The position numbers were made by a program, and so were the translations under genes. Under the pieces are notes generated by a model. The model saw only the letters and a list, made by a program, of their open reading frames with translations, searched no databases and was not told the origin of the DNA. Positions 1 through 12,100 of a DNA stretch of 64,000 bases are shown here, one piece after another. The stretch lies in contig BSWB01000003.1 in assembly GCA_033239125.1 (NCBI GenBank), forward strand, positions 30,953,001 to 31,017,000. Direction: 5' to 3'. The stretch comes from Fagopyrum homotropicum (lineage: Eukaryota > Streptophyta > Magnoliopsida > Caryophyllales > Polygonaceae). Positions within the stretch are counted from its first letter, which is position 1. Each line of letters opens with the position of its first letter.

Positions 1-711
1 TTAGAAGAGTATGCATGCGAGGACGAGTCGACTCATATATCAAGTTGAGCATCACGTGTTGGCGAACACCTTGACATGTCATCGGATTCCTTTTGAGGAT
101 GCCAAAGCAACCATGAGAAGGCCATTGAAGGTATCACCGCAAGGGCGAACAAGTAGAAGGAAAACTCAAAATAACCTAAGAGAAATCGAGATGGAATCAA
201 TACCAACAAGAAAGTAACATGGAGATGTGGAGCGGTTTTGAAGAAACAATGATTGAACAGAAATGAAAGTAACTTAAGACAACCAACTTATGGTGAAGTC
301 CAAGAGGCGTGACGATAAACGGAAGAAGCGGATTAAGTGTATAGGATTGCAAGGTGGCGATCCAATTAAGGCAAGTTTTCCCTAGACACTCCTAAGCACG
401 GGAGTCGAGATGAAACGTATGATCAACAAATGACGAAAGGATTAAGAGTCCCGTAAGTTAAGCTTATGGAGGCACCAAAAGATAAAGTGTCAAGTTTCCT
501 AGGATACCGGCGGGTGGACTTCTTCGGACTTACGAGAATTATGAGAAGAAGGGCGAGGTGAAGATTCACATGGTGGAATTTTCTTGGTGGAGTTGACCGT
601 TTTCCGTTATTGTGATAAGGCTAAGAAACGCCAAGAAGAAAGAAGGGTGAGTGGAAGTTGATCCCGAGAGAATGAGGAACGCAACAATAAGCTTTCCGTT
701 ATGAAGGTGCT
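1..711 (+). mobile_element. Element D, fragment 1: decayed Ty3/gypsy internal sequence
   Basis: No usable reading frame is present. The stretch continues directly into 12101 once element A and one TSD copy are removed, so it belongs to the host element of A. The end of the same host (42431-44366) carries integrase-like remnants and an LTR of the tRNA-iMet-primed chromovirus type. I therefore read this piece as decayed pol-region sequence of element D on the plus strand. That assignment rests on continuity, not on a motif seen inside this fragment. Confidence 0.5.
707..711. repeat. Target-site duplication of element A, left copy (GTGCT)
   Basis: GTGCT lies directly before the TG of the left LTR and is repeated exactly at 12096-12100 after the CA of the right LTR. 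A 5-bp duplication is standard for Ty3/gypsy integration. Confidence 0.95.
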
Positions 712-1554
712 TGTTATGTCTAGGAAGTGTGCACGCAATAAGCCTTAAATTTATACTCGTTATAGTTTTCCTAACTCCTAGCGAACCCATAGTGTATGGG
801 TCGTTTTGTAGCAAGGATAGTATTCCGAGGTCGAACTCGAAGACTAAGGTGAAATCGAATCAACAAGTGAGCATAGATAGTGTAGAACTAGTCTAAGAAA
901 GAAGAAAGGAATAAAGAAACGAAGATCTCAATGTTTGTGATTTGGTTTTTAGATGATCAATCAAGATCACAATTCATGCAAGGTAATAGATCAAACTAAC
1001 AACTCAAGCTAGCAAAACAAACAAGTAACACGAACTCAAATATATGATCAAAGAGAGAGAAATGGATTCTAGAGGTCAAGATTTCCGGTTATGGCATTGG
1101 ACTCAAGGTTCTAAAGATTCTAGGACAAGGCTGCGGTGTTGGGAAAGGGCGTTTCACTAATGGAAGCAATTACCGGGTAGGTCTCTCACTTCACTAATCC
1201 CGCATCAAACTCCTATTACCGGGTAGGTCTCAAGGGGCTAAAGTAGGGAATTCTACACAAACCGGACTCTACTTAAGGGGGCAACCCTCTCCTTACCGGG
1301 TAAGTCTCGGAATAGGGAAGTCTCAAGCAATAATCCTAGCACACTCAATCCAATAGCAGCTTGTGAGGCTCACTACTACCTAGAATTCATCATTTTAGGT
1401 ATCTAAGATCGGGAATCATCGGGTAGATCTCTTCCTTCACTTAGGTTGATAGCATTAGGCGATCCTAAGCTAAATTAAGCTTAATAAACACCAGGATTTC
1501 GACAACCTAACACTCTAACATACAGATTCATCAATTAAAGATCAACAGAGAAGA

Positions 1555-1622
1555 AAATCGGGTGGATCATGGAAAAATCGGCCGATTTACCTGAAGAACA
1601 GGCCGATTTTTCTTCCTGGGTT
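1555..1622. repeat. TCGGCCGA word island, U5-side of A LTR
   Basis: Three related words fall within 70 bp: AAAATCGGGT, AAAAATCGGCCGATTT and GGCCGATTTTT. The same island occurs in the other LTR at about 11100-11166. It is the proximal counterpart of the island in the B LTR at 14766-14827. Confidence 0.8.
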
Positions 1623-2090
1623 AGGTTTCGTGCATACAAATCATCCTAAACTAACATATAAGTCCATCCTATCATCACCCAAGCCATAAACATCAATCTA
1701 TCACTCCAGAATCACAATAAACTAGCCAAGAATATGCATATCAAGATCCAAAATCATCATCCAAGCATACATGGTTCTCATAGATGGATGATGAAAGATA
1801 AGCAAGTAAAAACAATAAATCTCAGCTGAATCTAAGTTTTAGTAAGACTTACAACCATTCAAATGAAGTTCCAAAACGTTCCTAACAATCCTTGCTATAG
1901 TTCTTCAATCAAAGACTCCAAAAATCACTCAAAATCACTCAAAACCCCACTATCACTCTATGTTTGGTGTTCTTCTTCTTCCTTCAATTTGAGAGAGTTT
2001 TCCTCCCCTCCAAGTCTATCCCCAATGGAATGAGCTGTGAATGAGAGAATGTGGGAGAGGAGAGATTTTTTCCAGCAACAGCTTGCAGGA

Positions 2091-2102
2091 CCACTTATAT
2101 TC
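2091..2102 (-). promoter_or_regulatory. Putative TATA box of A LTR
   Basis: On the minus strand the sequence reads GAATATAAGTGG. It lies downstream of the word island at 2164-2232 and inside the LTR, which fits a U3 promoter. The equivalent copy lies near 11638-11649. Confidence 0.4.
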
Positions 2103-2163
2103 TCCACCAAGAGCAAGGCCGGGCAAAGAGATCGTGGGACACGTGGCTTAAGCTGTTGAAGGC

Positions 2164-2232
2164 CAAAAATCGACCCAGTCAGGAAAATCGGCCGATTTTC
2201 CTGAGTGATGGTCCGATTTTCTTCAACAGAGG
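2164..2232. repeat. TCGGCCGA word island, U3-side of A LTR, with a 26-nt perfect palindrome
   Basis: Positions 2179-2204 form a perfect 26-nt palindrome centred on TCGGCCGA. It is flanked by AAAAATCGACCC and GGTCCGATTTTC. The matching island in the 5' LTR lies near 11711-11778. Confidence 0.85.
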
Positions 2233-2549
2233 GATGTTATGATCGTCTAGCCATGAGTTGCTCCATTGCTTGCACCAATTGGGGTCCTTGTGTCCTTTGT
2301 TGCTCCAATCATGTTCCTTTTAAGCCTTGGATGTGTACCACCATGAGGCTTGACCCTCGAATGTATCGATTAATGTCCAATAGATCCCCAAATTACCTAC
2401 AAAACCGATAAAAGGTCGTGTAGACGTCTTTTTTAGAAATATTGCATGAATTGAGCGAAAACGTCATGAACTAATGTCAAACCGTTCATGAATAACGGGA
2501 AAAACTATCTAATTAAGTGCCTAAACTAACGTCATAAATCACGTTATCA

Positions 2550-2566
2550 AAATACCCCATACTTAA
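2550..2566 (-). promoter_or_regulatory. Polypurine tract of element A
   Basis: On the minus strand it reads TTAAGTATGGGGTATT directly against the 3' LTR. The same core, AAGTATGGGGT, abuts the 3' LTRs of B and is closely matched in C. This is the normal place for plus-strand DNA priming. Confidence 0.85.
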
Positions 2567-2914
2567 GATTTGCTCGTCCCCGAGCAAGATCCAACTATAG
2601 ACTAAGAGATGACATGATTTATGTATGCAGAAAAACAACAAAATCTTTTTGGAATTGTGCTTCTAGCATTGGATCACCTTCATAGTCATGTTCATAGCAA
2701 TGGACAAGCAATCATGCATGAAATGAATGAAGGTATGGAAAGACAATTATACTTAACTAGAAGTCATGCATGAGAGGTGAAAATGAAGAAGTCAAGATGA
2801 TCATGAGTATGTCCAATCTAGATCACTAAGTCTTACACACATGCATTTAGGTCACAAGGACTTAGGAAAGAAGAGGCCAAGAAACGTGATGATAAGGTGG
2901 GAATTTTCTAAGGC

Positions 2915-3380
2915 CATGTGGTGCAAATCCGGGAAAGGAACTAAACAACCACAACTTTTACATTTATATTTCATCCACAAAGTGTATTTTTCTCCTTCTT
3001 TTCTTTTCTTTTTCACTTATTTTTGAGACAATGGCATTGGTGTACAAAAGCCGAAACCTTGGTGATTATCCGTCCTCGGTTTTTTTTTTATTTTTCGAGG
3101 TGCATCAACACAAGGCACACATACCAAAGCTCGTTAGGGCTATCGGTTTATTTGACTTTGGCAAGACACCAACACCCGATTATGTGAAGTGTGCCGAGTT
3201 ACTTGTCGTTTAAACCAACGTCCCCAAACCTATATTTTTTCTACACTTTCACAACAAATTCAGCACTTCATTCACATCATTCTTTCATCAACAACTTCAC
3301 CCCACACTTGCGTTTCACACACATCAACACACTAGCATGCTCCTATTCCCGGATGGGTCAAAAGAGGTAAAATTTTTCAT
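2915..3380 (-). other. Conserved 3' module of element A
   Basis: This untranslated stretch, read on the minus strand, matches B at about 40000-40440 and C at 24917-25350. Shared landmarks are a CCGGG-type box at each end, TAACTCGGCAC..CACATA..CGGGTG, TGTCTTGCCAAAGTC and CGGTTTTTGT. No common reading frame runs through it. A role in RNA function is inferred only from conservation. Confidence 0.7.
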
Positions 3381-3784
3381 CAATTGAGGTGCTCAAACAA
3401 CATGATCAAGATGAGAAGTAGAGAAAGATGAATTGCCTTAATCACTCCTAAATAATGTGCAAGAACTAGCATGTAATTTCGACTTTCAATACTCAATTCA
3501 GTCAAGGCAAACATTTATGATCACAAATCATTCATGGGATTCAAGATAAGTACTTCAAGTCCACATATGCATTCATCTATTCAACACATAAGGCCGTCCA
3601 TAGCCAATTCACGAGACAATTTCATCAAAAGGGTCATTCCCAAGTTTTAGAAGCACTAAAATTTTTAAAATTTTCTGATTTTTTTTTGGATTTTTCGAAA
3701 TATGTATGTACAATGCAAGACAAAATGAAACATGTGACAAAATTAAACTATCCTAGATGCTAATCATGCAAGTGATCATGAAAA

Positions 3785-3800
3785 CCCCACCCCATACTTA
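3785..3800 (-). promoter_or_regulatory. Upstream polypurine-like tract of element A
   Basis: On the minus strand it reads TAAGTATGGGGTGGGG, almost the same core as the tract next to the LTR. It lies about 1.23 kb before the LTR. An ACATTAGGGACAATGT box comes shortly before it, as in B and C. Confidence 0.65.
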
Positions 3801-4048
3801 GAAACACATTGTCCCTAATGTGTAAACTAAATAAACAAGTGAAAGAGAGTCCTCACAATGTAAAATTGGTGATGCTTTGGTATTTCGGTTCACATTGAAT
3901 GATGATGGTGGATGATCAATCAAGGATGGTAGAGAGCTCTCGATGTTCATTATGGTGTCGGAACCCGCACTTGGCATCGCAAGCCGTCCAAGTTCCACGT
4001 CCGCTCCACCCATGCTTGATTGGAGATCATCACTTTCCTTTACAGAAG

Positions 4049-4117
4049 GAGAAATCGGACCAGTTGCCCAGGAAATCGGCCGATCTGGCTGAAGAATAGG
4101 CCGATTTTCCTGGGTGT
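4049..4117. repeat. TCGGCCGA word island after pol of element A
   Basis: Words AGAAATCGGACC, GGAAATCGGCCGAT and GGCCGATTTTCC fall within 70 bp. They lie in the post-pol leader, the position that also holds islands in B (21777-22085) and C (27908-28075). Confidence 0.75.
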
Positions 4118-4308
4118 TTTCTTCCTCGTCCATGTGCTTGGATCTTGTACCTTCAACAGTTCCATGAGGTTTTCATATGACCTCCAACATCTCATCACAC
4201 ATGACAATCAACAAGATCTAGCACCCAAAAACACAAAAGAAAAACAAAGCACACCAAGAGTAAGATCAAACAAAAGCAAGAAAAACAAAAAGGAAAAATA
4301 TGTACCAA

Positions 4309-4332
4309 TGGGTTGCCTCCCATTAAGCGCTT
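4309..4332 (-). promoter_or_regulatory. Conserved post-pol motif, element A
   Basis: On the minus strand it reads AAGCGCTT, four bases, then GGGAGGCAACCCA. It begins about 38 nt after the pol stop codon. B and C hold the same motif at nearly the same spacing. The TGGG..CCCA ends could form a small hairpin. Confidence 0.75.
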
Positions 4333-4369
4333 CTTTAAGGTCATTAGCTTGACCAAATTCAGGAGCGTT

Positions 4370-7347
4370 TCATCCAAGGTGAAGTGGAGCAATCACTTCC
4401 ACCGGGGCTTCCGGGATGTACTTCTTCAAGCGGTGCCCATTCACCTTAAAGTTACCACAATGATCTTCTCCTATCTCCACCGCTCCATGAGGAAAGACCT
4501 TCTTCACAACATAGGGACCCGTCCATCTTGACTTGAGCTTTCCGGGGAAAAGCCGCAGCCTCGAGTTGAAAAGAAGTACCAAGTCACCCTCACTCAACTC
4601 TTTTGGGATGAGGCGCTTGTCATGCCAACGCTTGGTCCTCTCCTTGTAAATCCGGGCATTCTCATAAGCATCCAACCGGATCTCTTCAAGGGCGTTCATG
4701 TCTAGCAACCGCTTCTCACCGGCCTCCTTGAGGTCAAAATTTAGCCACCTTATGGCCCAATATGCTCTATGCTCCATCTCCACCGGAAGGTGGCAAGACT
4801 TGCCATAGACTAACTTGTAAGGAGTGGTGCCAATTGGTGTCTTGAAAGCGGTTCTATAAGCCCACAAGGCATCATCGAGCTTCATAGCCTAATCCTTTCT
4901 TGTTCGAGAAACCGTCTTCTCAAGGATCCCTTTTATCTCCCGGTTGGAGATCTCCACTTGGCCACTAGTTTGGGGATGGTAAGGTGTTGCCACCTTATGA
5001 GTCACCCCATACTTAGCCAAAAGTGCTCCAAAGTTCCTATTAGTGAAGTGCTTCCCTCCATCACTTATGATCACCCTTGGTGTTCCAAACCTAGGAAAGA
5101 TCACTCGGTTGAAGAACCACACCACCACCTTGGCATCATTTGTGGGAGAGGCGATTGCCTCCACCCATCTCGAAACATAATCTACCGCCAATAGGATGTA
5201 GAGGTTGCCACATGAAGAAGGGAATGGTCCCAAGAAGTCCACACCACATACATCAAATATCTCCACCTCTTGTATGTTGTTCAAGGGCATCTCATTCCTC
5301 CTCGAGATGTTGCCCGTCCTTTGGCAAGCATCACAAGCTACCACAAATTTTTGCACATCCTTGAACAAACTTGGCCAAAAGAAGCCCGATTGCAACACCT
5401 TAGCACATGTCTTGTGTGAGCTAGCATGCCCTCCACATGGCAAGGAATGACAATGGCGGATCACACTCTCCACCTCATCCTCCGGTATGCATCTTCTAAA
5501 CACTCCATCCGGCCCTCTCTTGAACAAAAGTGGTTCACTCCAATAGTAGTGCCTCACATCTTTGAAGAACTTCTTTCTTTGGGCATACGTCAAACTGGGA
5601 GGCACTTCCTCACACACAAGATAGTTCACAATGTCGGCATACCATGGCTCACTTCCTCTAGACACTTGGAACAAGCACTCCTCCACCATTTGCAATTGCT
5701 CATCCCGGAATGAGTCATCAATCGAGATGTCATCTCTCTCAAGCTCTAATGGTGGGAGTCTACTAAGGTGATCCGCCACTGAATTTTCGGACCCTTTCTT
5801 GTCCCGGATCTTCAAATCAAATTCTTGAAGAAGAAGGATCCACCGAATCAACCTAGGCTTGGCATCCTTCTTTGTAAGGAGATAGCGGATCGCAACATGA
5901 TCCGTATAAACAATGACCTTCGCTCCAATAAGGTATGACCGAAACTTCTCAAAGGCATAAATCACCACTAGCAACTCTTTCTCGGTTGTGGCATAGTTAA
6001 GTTGGGCATCATCTAGCGTCTTGCTAGCATAATAGATGGCATGTGTACGCCCATCTTTCCTTTGTCCTAAACAGCCCCAACGGCTACATCACTTGCATCA
6101 CACAAGATCTCAAACGGTAGACTCCAATCCGGAGGTTGCATGATAGGTGCGGAGATCAAGGCGTTCTTTAACCTACAAAAAGCCTCAAGGCAATCCTTGG
6201 AGAAAACAAACTCAACATCTTTCATTAGTAGGTTAGTAAGAGGCTTAGAAATTTTTGAGAAGTCTTTAATAAACCTCCGGTAAAAACCGGCATGCCCTAA
6301 GAAACTCCTTACCCCTTTCACCGAGGTAGGTGGTGGCAACTTCTCTATCGTTTCAATCTTGGCCCTATCAACCTCAATGCCACGGTTAGACACCAAGTGT
6401 CCTAACACAATACCTTCACTTACCATGAAGTGGCATTTTTCCCAATTTAAGACAAGATTTGTCTCCTCACATCTTTTAAGTACTAATGACAAGTTAGCCA
6501 AGCAATTATCAAAGGAAGAACCATAAACAGAAAAATCATCCATAAACACTTCCATGATATTTTCAATGTATTCCGAAAAGATAGCCATCATACACCTTTG
6601 GAAGGTGGCGGGTGCATTACACAACCCAAATGGCATTCTCCTATATGCAAAAGTACCCCATGGACATGTAAATGTGGTTTTCTCTTGGTCATCGGGGTGG
6701 ATAGGGATTTGGAAGAATCCACTATAGCCATCTAAATAGCAAAAATGAGAATGTTGAGCTAATCTCTCTAGCATTTGGTCAATAAAGGGAAGGGAGAAGT
6801 GATCTTTCGTAGAGGCCATGTTAAGCTTCCTATAGTCAATACACATCCTCCACCCCGTAACCGTCCTAGTCGGGATTAGTTCATTGTTCTCATTGGTCAC
6901 TACGGTCATCCCACCCTTCTTAGGAACCACATGAACGGGACTAACCCACTTACTATCCGAGATAGGGTAGATAATTCCCGCATCTAGCAACTTAATGATC
7001 TCTTTCTTGACTACCTCTTTCATTATAGGATTCAATCTTCTTTGATGTTCAATAGAGGGTTTATGGTTATCTTCCATCATTATCTTATGCATGCACAAAG
7101 AGGGCTTAATCCCAACAAGGTCATCAATGGTGTATCCTATTGCCTTTCTATGCAGTTTCAATTCATTCAACAATCTATTAAGCTCATCATCATTCAAAGA
7201 TGCATTCACAATCACCGGATAAGTAGAATTTGAACCAAGGAAAGCATACTTTAAATGAGAAGGAAGAGGTTTAAGATCAAGTTGAGGAGGACCTTTTTCG
7301 GTTGGAGACGATCCATACAATGCAGGTAGAGATGATTGCAAAGTCAT
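4370..7347 (-). pseudogene. pol: Element A pol: reverse transcriptase, RNase H and integrase, broken
   Basis: The RT part (6067-7347) carries the Athila-type entry KPLPSHLKYAFLG, the fingers/palm run up to TFQRCMMAIF, and the catalytic box VFMDDFSVYG. The frame shifts near 6067 within the RNase H start (ILCDASDVAVGAV). It continues at 4889-5974 with the RNase H segments YTDHVAIRYL and SVADHLSRLP. The integrase zinc site follows (HCHSLPCGGH..CDACQ), then the DD35E core with DFLGPFP and ISDGGKHF. A stop at 4889 separates the integrase tail (4370-4885), which ends in the conserved LFPGKLKSRWTGPY region. Another frameshift lies between 7350 and 7530. The product cannot be made as one protein. Identification as Athila-clade pol is secure because it aligns throughout with the pol regions of B and C. 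Confidence 0.93.
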
Positions 7348-7403
7348 GGAAGCCTCCCCTAAGTCCCTTGATGATTGCTCACAATCAATTGGTTGATGCT
7401 GAA

Positions 7404-7540
7404 AAGACTCAGGAAAATCGGCCGATTTTCCTGAGGGTAGGTCGATCTGAGTTTCTGTATTTGCAGAACTGGACGAAACTTCAGTATAAGTCCAAAAATC
7501 GGCCGATCTGGCCCCCCAGTCCGATTTTTCTAGGTGATTT
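7404..7540. repeat. TCGGCCGA word island in protease-RT linker of A, with a 28-nt perfect palindrome
   Basis: Positions 7408-7435 are a perfect 28-nt palindrome centred on TCGGCCGA. Further words lie at 7490-7540 (AAAAATCGGCCGAT and GTCCGATTTTTC). The island lies between the protease end and the RT start, as in B and C. Confidence 0.85.
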
Positions 7541-10118
7541 TCTCTTCCTTTAGGACTTCAAATCCAACACTTGATAGCTCGTCCAATGCATTCAAGGCCT
7601 TGATTATTTCATTGCTACTCTCCTCAACTCCTTCCTCCATCAAGCTTGAGCTAAGAACCTTCTCAAGTGGATCCTTGAGCAAGATTGAGCTCACAACCTT
7701 TCTAGACTCCTCTTCTTCAACAATGTTGAAGACATCTTCACCTAGGGCTGGCCCTTTCATCATTGTGGACAGCTTGAACTTGATGTTCTCTTCTCCAATG
7801 TTGAAGGAGAGAGTCCCATTCTTGCAATCTACTAGACATCCGGAAGTAGCTAGGAAAGGTCTCCCCAAGATGATAGGAACTGGATAGTCCGCCGGGATGT
7901 CCAAAACAACGAAGTCTATGGGCACATAGAACTTCCCTAGTTGCACCGGAATGTCTTCCAAGATTCCAACCGGATGAGTGATTGAGCGGTCCGCCATGTA
8001 AGGGGTCATCTTGACCGGCTTTGGCTCTCCTAGCCCAACCTTGTTGCAAAGTGCAAGCGGGATGATGCTTACACTTGCCCCAAGATCACATAGGGCGTCA
8101 TACTTCACTTCTCCTACTCCGATTGGCACGCAAAAGGATCCCGGATCTCTTAGCTTAGGAGGAATCTCCTCCTTCATCGTTTGAATCAACTCCGAGGATC
8201 TCTTTGTCATTCTTATTTACCCATACTCCTCCAACTTCCTTTTGTTGGAGAGTATTTCCTTCAAGAACTTGCCATACGCCGGCATACCTAAGATAGCATC
8301 CATGAATGGAATGTTAATATGCTATTTAGACATAAGTTCAAGAAATTTACCAAAGTGATTGTCCAAGCGAGCTCTTGCTCGTGATTGTGGGAACGGTAGT
8401 GGTGGCTTGTATGGAGGTGGTGCCACATATGTTGGCTCAACATCCTTGCTCTTGCCTCCATCTTCTTGCAATGGCTCTTCTTCAGTCACCACTTGCTTCC
8501 CTTTGTCATTTCCCTTAGGTAAGGGATCCTTCATGCTTAACCCACTCCTTGTTGTAATAGCCAACACTTGGCCTCTTGGGTTATCTTCGGTTCTTCCGGG
8601 AAGCTTTCCCGGATCTCTATGAGCTTCACCCGTTTTTTGGAATACTTGTGCTTCCAACACCTTTTGAGCTTTAGAAATGGAAGTCACCGTGCTCTCAAGA
8701 CCACTCAACCTTCCAAGAAATTGTTCAAACATCATTTCGGTTCTATCCTTTGGAGGTTGAGTAAATCCGGGTGGAGGTTCTTGTGAAGCTTTTGGTGGTG
8801 GAGTTGTGCTTGTGGAGACGGGAGGGTTCAAGGCTCCATCCGGGTTAGAAAAAGAAAAACCGGGATGGTTGTGGTTAGGCCGGTAATTGTTGAATTGCCG
8901 GTTGTTGTTGAAGTTCCTTGGGCCTTGATAGTTGTTGTAATTGCCCCTTCCCATGTAATTCACATCCTCCTCCTTGGAAGACAAGTTTGCTTGCGCTTGC
9001 ACTTGAGGGGTTGCTTGGTTCTTCAAAGTTGTAGCACACAACTCCCTCAAAGACTTTAGCTCGTTGTTGATGGCGTCAAGCTTGAAATTACTCATGGTGA
9101 CTTCACTCACCTCATATGCTCCCGCCTTTCTCCCTTCACTCTTCCAATGGGAGTATTTCTCAATCACTAGAGCTTGTTTCTCTACAAACTCCCAAGCTTC
9201 ATCCTCATGCTTTTCCATGAAAGTTCCACCGGAAAGAGATTGGAGCTTGAATTGACTATCTTCATCAAGTCCTTTGAAGTAGATCTCTAATAGCTCAATC
9301 TTTGGTATACCATGGTGTGGACAATCTAGGAGAAGATCTTTGAACCTCTCCCAAGACTTGAACAAACTCTCTCTATCCTTCATCACGAAGGCATTGATCT
9401 TCCATCTTAACTCGGTAGTCTTGGAAGGTGGGAAGAACTTAGTCAAAAACTCGGTTGTCATCTCCTCCCAAGTACCAACTCGCCCTTGTGGAATAGATTG
9501 ATACCAAGCTAAGGCCTTGTCCTTAAGTGAGAAGGAGAAAGCCCTAAGCTTATGGTTGTTGCTCTCCAATCTAGGCGGTCTAAGAGTCTCCATCAAAATC
9601 TCATAGTTCATCAAGTGTTGATGAGGAGACTCTCCTTCCATCCCTCCAAATTGATTATGCCGGATCATTTGTAGAACTTGAGGGCGGAGCTCGTAATCAT
9701 GGGCTGCGGGATCTCCTAAGTTCACACCCGGACGGTGTGCTCTTTGTGCCGGATCCATACGTTGTCCTAACGTTTATGGCTCTTCCATAGCAATGGGCAC
9801 AACCTGAATATTAACCACCGGCTGCGGTTGTGGTGGAGGTGGAGGAGGTTGTTCACGGTTATGCTCTCTTTGAACAAGAGCTTGTCTAATCTCCTCAATC
9901 TCCCTCCTAGTTGCCTCTTGCCTCTCATTGGCAAGTCTCCTTTCATTCTCCAAAGCTTCATCCCTTATCCTAATTTGCTCTAAAGCCTCATCCAAATCAG
10001 CTTGGAGGTCTCTTCCGGCCATCTCTTTTCCTTTTTTAATGCTCTTGGATCTAGATCTAAGGGTTTTCTCCGGTTCGGGATCGAATGGAGCTAAATCCTT
10101 GCCACGAGATCTTCGCAT
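7530..10118 (-). pseudogene. gag-pro: Element A gag and aspartic protease, broken
   Basis: The frame probably starts at 10118 with MRRSRGKDLAPFDPE, an N-terminus shared with B, C and G. A charged, coiled-coil-like region follows, then TLGQRMDP-like sequence and the gag core with FSLKDKALAWYQSIP and EFLTKFFPPSKTTELR. An Asn-rich linker replaces a CCHC knuckle, which I do not see. The protease (7530-8210) has the active-site box YDALCDLGASVSIIPL and the later IILGRPFLATSGC. In-frame stops lie at about 9774, 8322 and 8222, and the frame ends at 7530 in the word island. The stretch is on the same strand as the pol remnant downstream of it. Confidence 0.92.
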
Positions 10119-10234
10119 ACACCTAAAGAGTGAGAGATGTCCTGAAAAGCAAAGACACAAACCAAAAGAGATCAAAAGCAACAAGAAAGATCTGCACTAT
10201 AAACAATCACAAAAATGACTCGATCTAGACCTAG

Positions 10235-10252
10235 TCCCCGGCAACGGCGCCA
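10235..10252 (-). promoter_or_regulatory. Primer binding site of element A (tRNA-Asp)
   Basis: On the minus strand it reads TGGCGCCGTTGCCGGGGA, complementary to the 3' end of plant tRNA-Asp and typical of Athila elements. It lies six bases inside the 5' LTR. Confidence 0.92.
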
Positions 10253-10258
10253 AAAACT

Positions 10259-12095
10259 TGTTACGTCTAGGAAGTGTGCACGCAATAAGCCTTAAATTTA
10301 TACTCGTTATATTTTTCCTAACTCCTAGTGATCCCACAGTGAATGGGTCGTTTTGTAGCAAGGATAGTATTCCGAGGTCGAACTCGAAGACTAAGGTGAA
10401 ATCGAATCAACAAGTGAGCATAGATAGTGTAGAACTAGTCTAAGAAAGAAGAAAGGAATAAAGAAACGAAGATCTCAATGTTTTTGATTTGGTTTTTAGA
10501 TGATCAATCAAGATCACAATTCATGCAAGGTAATAGATCAAACTAACAACTCAAGCTAGCAAAACAAACAAGTAACACGAACTCAAATATGTGATCAAAG
10601 AGAGAGAAATGGATTCTAGAGGTCAAGATTTCCGGTTATGGCATTGGACTCAAGGTTCTAAAGATTCTAGGACAAGGCTGCGGTGTTGGGAAAGGGCGTT
10701 TCACTAATGGAAGCAATTACCGGGTAGGTCTCTCACTTCACTAATCCCGCATCAAACTCCTATTACCGGGTAGGTCTCAAGGGGCTAAAGTAGGGAATTC
10801 TACACAAACCGGACTCACTTAAGGGGGCAACCCTCTCCTTACCGGGTAAGTCTCGGAATAGGGAAGTCTCAAGCAATAATCCTAGCACACTCAATCTAAT
10901 AGCGGCTTGTGAGGCTCATTACTACCTAGAATTCATCATTTTAGGTATCTAAGATCGGGAATCATCGGGTAGATCTCTTCCTTCACTTAGGTTGATAGCA
11001 TTAGGTGATCCTAAGCTACATTAAGCTTAATAAACACTAAGATTTCAACAACCTAACACTCTAACATACAGATTCATCAATTAAAGATCAACAGAGAAGA
11101 AAATCGGGTGGATCATGGAAAAATCGGCCGATTTACCTGAAGAACAGGCCGATTTTTCTTCCTGGGTTAGGTTTTGTGCATACAAATCATCCTAAACTAA
11201 CATATAAGTCCATCCTATCATCACCCAAGCCATAACCATCAATCCATCACTCCAGAATCACAATAAACTAGCCAAGAATATGCATATCAAGATCCAAAAT
11301 CATCATCCAAGCATACATGGTTCTCATAGATGGATGATGAAAGATAAGCAAGTAAAAACAATAAATCTCAGCTGAATCTAAGTTTTAGTAAGACTTACAA
11401 CCCTTCAAATGAAGTTCCAAAACGTTCCTAACAATCCTTGCTATAGTTCTTCAATCAAAAACTCCAAAAATCACTCAAAATCACTCAAAACCCCACTATC
11501 ACCCTATGTTTGGTGTTCTTCTTCTTCCTTCAATTTGAGAGAGTTTTCCTCGCCTCCAAGTCTATCCCTAATGGAATGAGCTGTGAATGAGAGAATGTGG
11601 GAGAGGAGAGATTTTTTCCAGCAACAGCTTGCAGGACCACTTATATTCTCCACCAAGAGCAAGGTCGGGCAAAGAGATCGTGGGACACGTGGCTTAAGCT
11701 GTTGAAGGCCAAAAATCGACCCAGTCAGGAAAATCGGCCGATTTTCCTGAGTGATGGTCCGATTTTCTTCAACAGAGGGATGTTATGATCGTCTAGCCAT
11801 GAGTTGCTCCATTGCTTGCACCAATTGGGGTCCTTGTGTCCTTTGTTGCTCCAATCATGTTCCTTTTAAGCCTTGGATGTGTACCACCATGAGGCTTGAC
11901 CCTCGAATGTATCGATTAATGTCCAATAGATCCCCTAATTACCTATAAAACCGATAAAAGGTCGTGTAGACGTCTTTTCTAGAAATATTGCATGAATTGA
12001 GTGAAAACGTCATGAACTAATGTCAAACCGTGCATGAATAACGGGAAAAACTATCTAATTAAGTGCCTAAACTAACGTCATAAATCACGCTATCA
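10259..12095 (-). repeat. Element A 5' LTR
   Basis: It is the full-length partner of 712-2549, begins TGTTA and ends TATCA, with the GTGCT duplication directly after it. It contains the same two word islands and the same TATA-like box as the other copy. Confidence 0.95.
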
Positions 12096-12100
12096 GTGCT
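12096..12100. repeat. Target-site duplication of element A, right copy (GTGCT)
   Basis: This is an exact repeat of 707-711. Confidence 0.95.

Larger units (their letters stand above)
712..2549 (-). repeat. Element A 3' LTR
   Basis: It starts TGTTA and ends TATCA, and matches 10259-12095 along its whole length. It carries two palindromic word islands (1555-1622 and 2164-2232). On the minus strand a TATA-like GAATATAAGTGG lies at 2091-2102, about 60 bp after the second island. Confidence 0.95.
712..12095 (-). mobile_element. Element A: Athila-like Ty3/gypsy LTR retrotransposon without an env-position ORF
   Basis: This is a complete 11.4-kb insertion flanked by GTGCT. In minus-strand order it has a 5' LTR (10259-12095), a tRNA-Asp primer site, gag, an aspartic protease, a linker with palindromic words, RT-RNase H, integrase, a short 3' region and a 3' LTR (712-2549). 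The LTRs are 1837 and 1838 bp and differ at only a modest number of sites by eye, so the insertion is not ancient. Its coding frames carry several stops and frameshifts. Unlike B and C it has only about 570 bp between the pol stop and the upstream polypurine-like tract, so the env-position ORF is absent. Confidence 0.93.

Noticed and set aside
566..896. Short frames at the left edge, partly repeated at 10258-10443
   Set aside because: The repeated part is the start of the A LTR; the rest is decayed element D.
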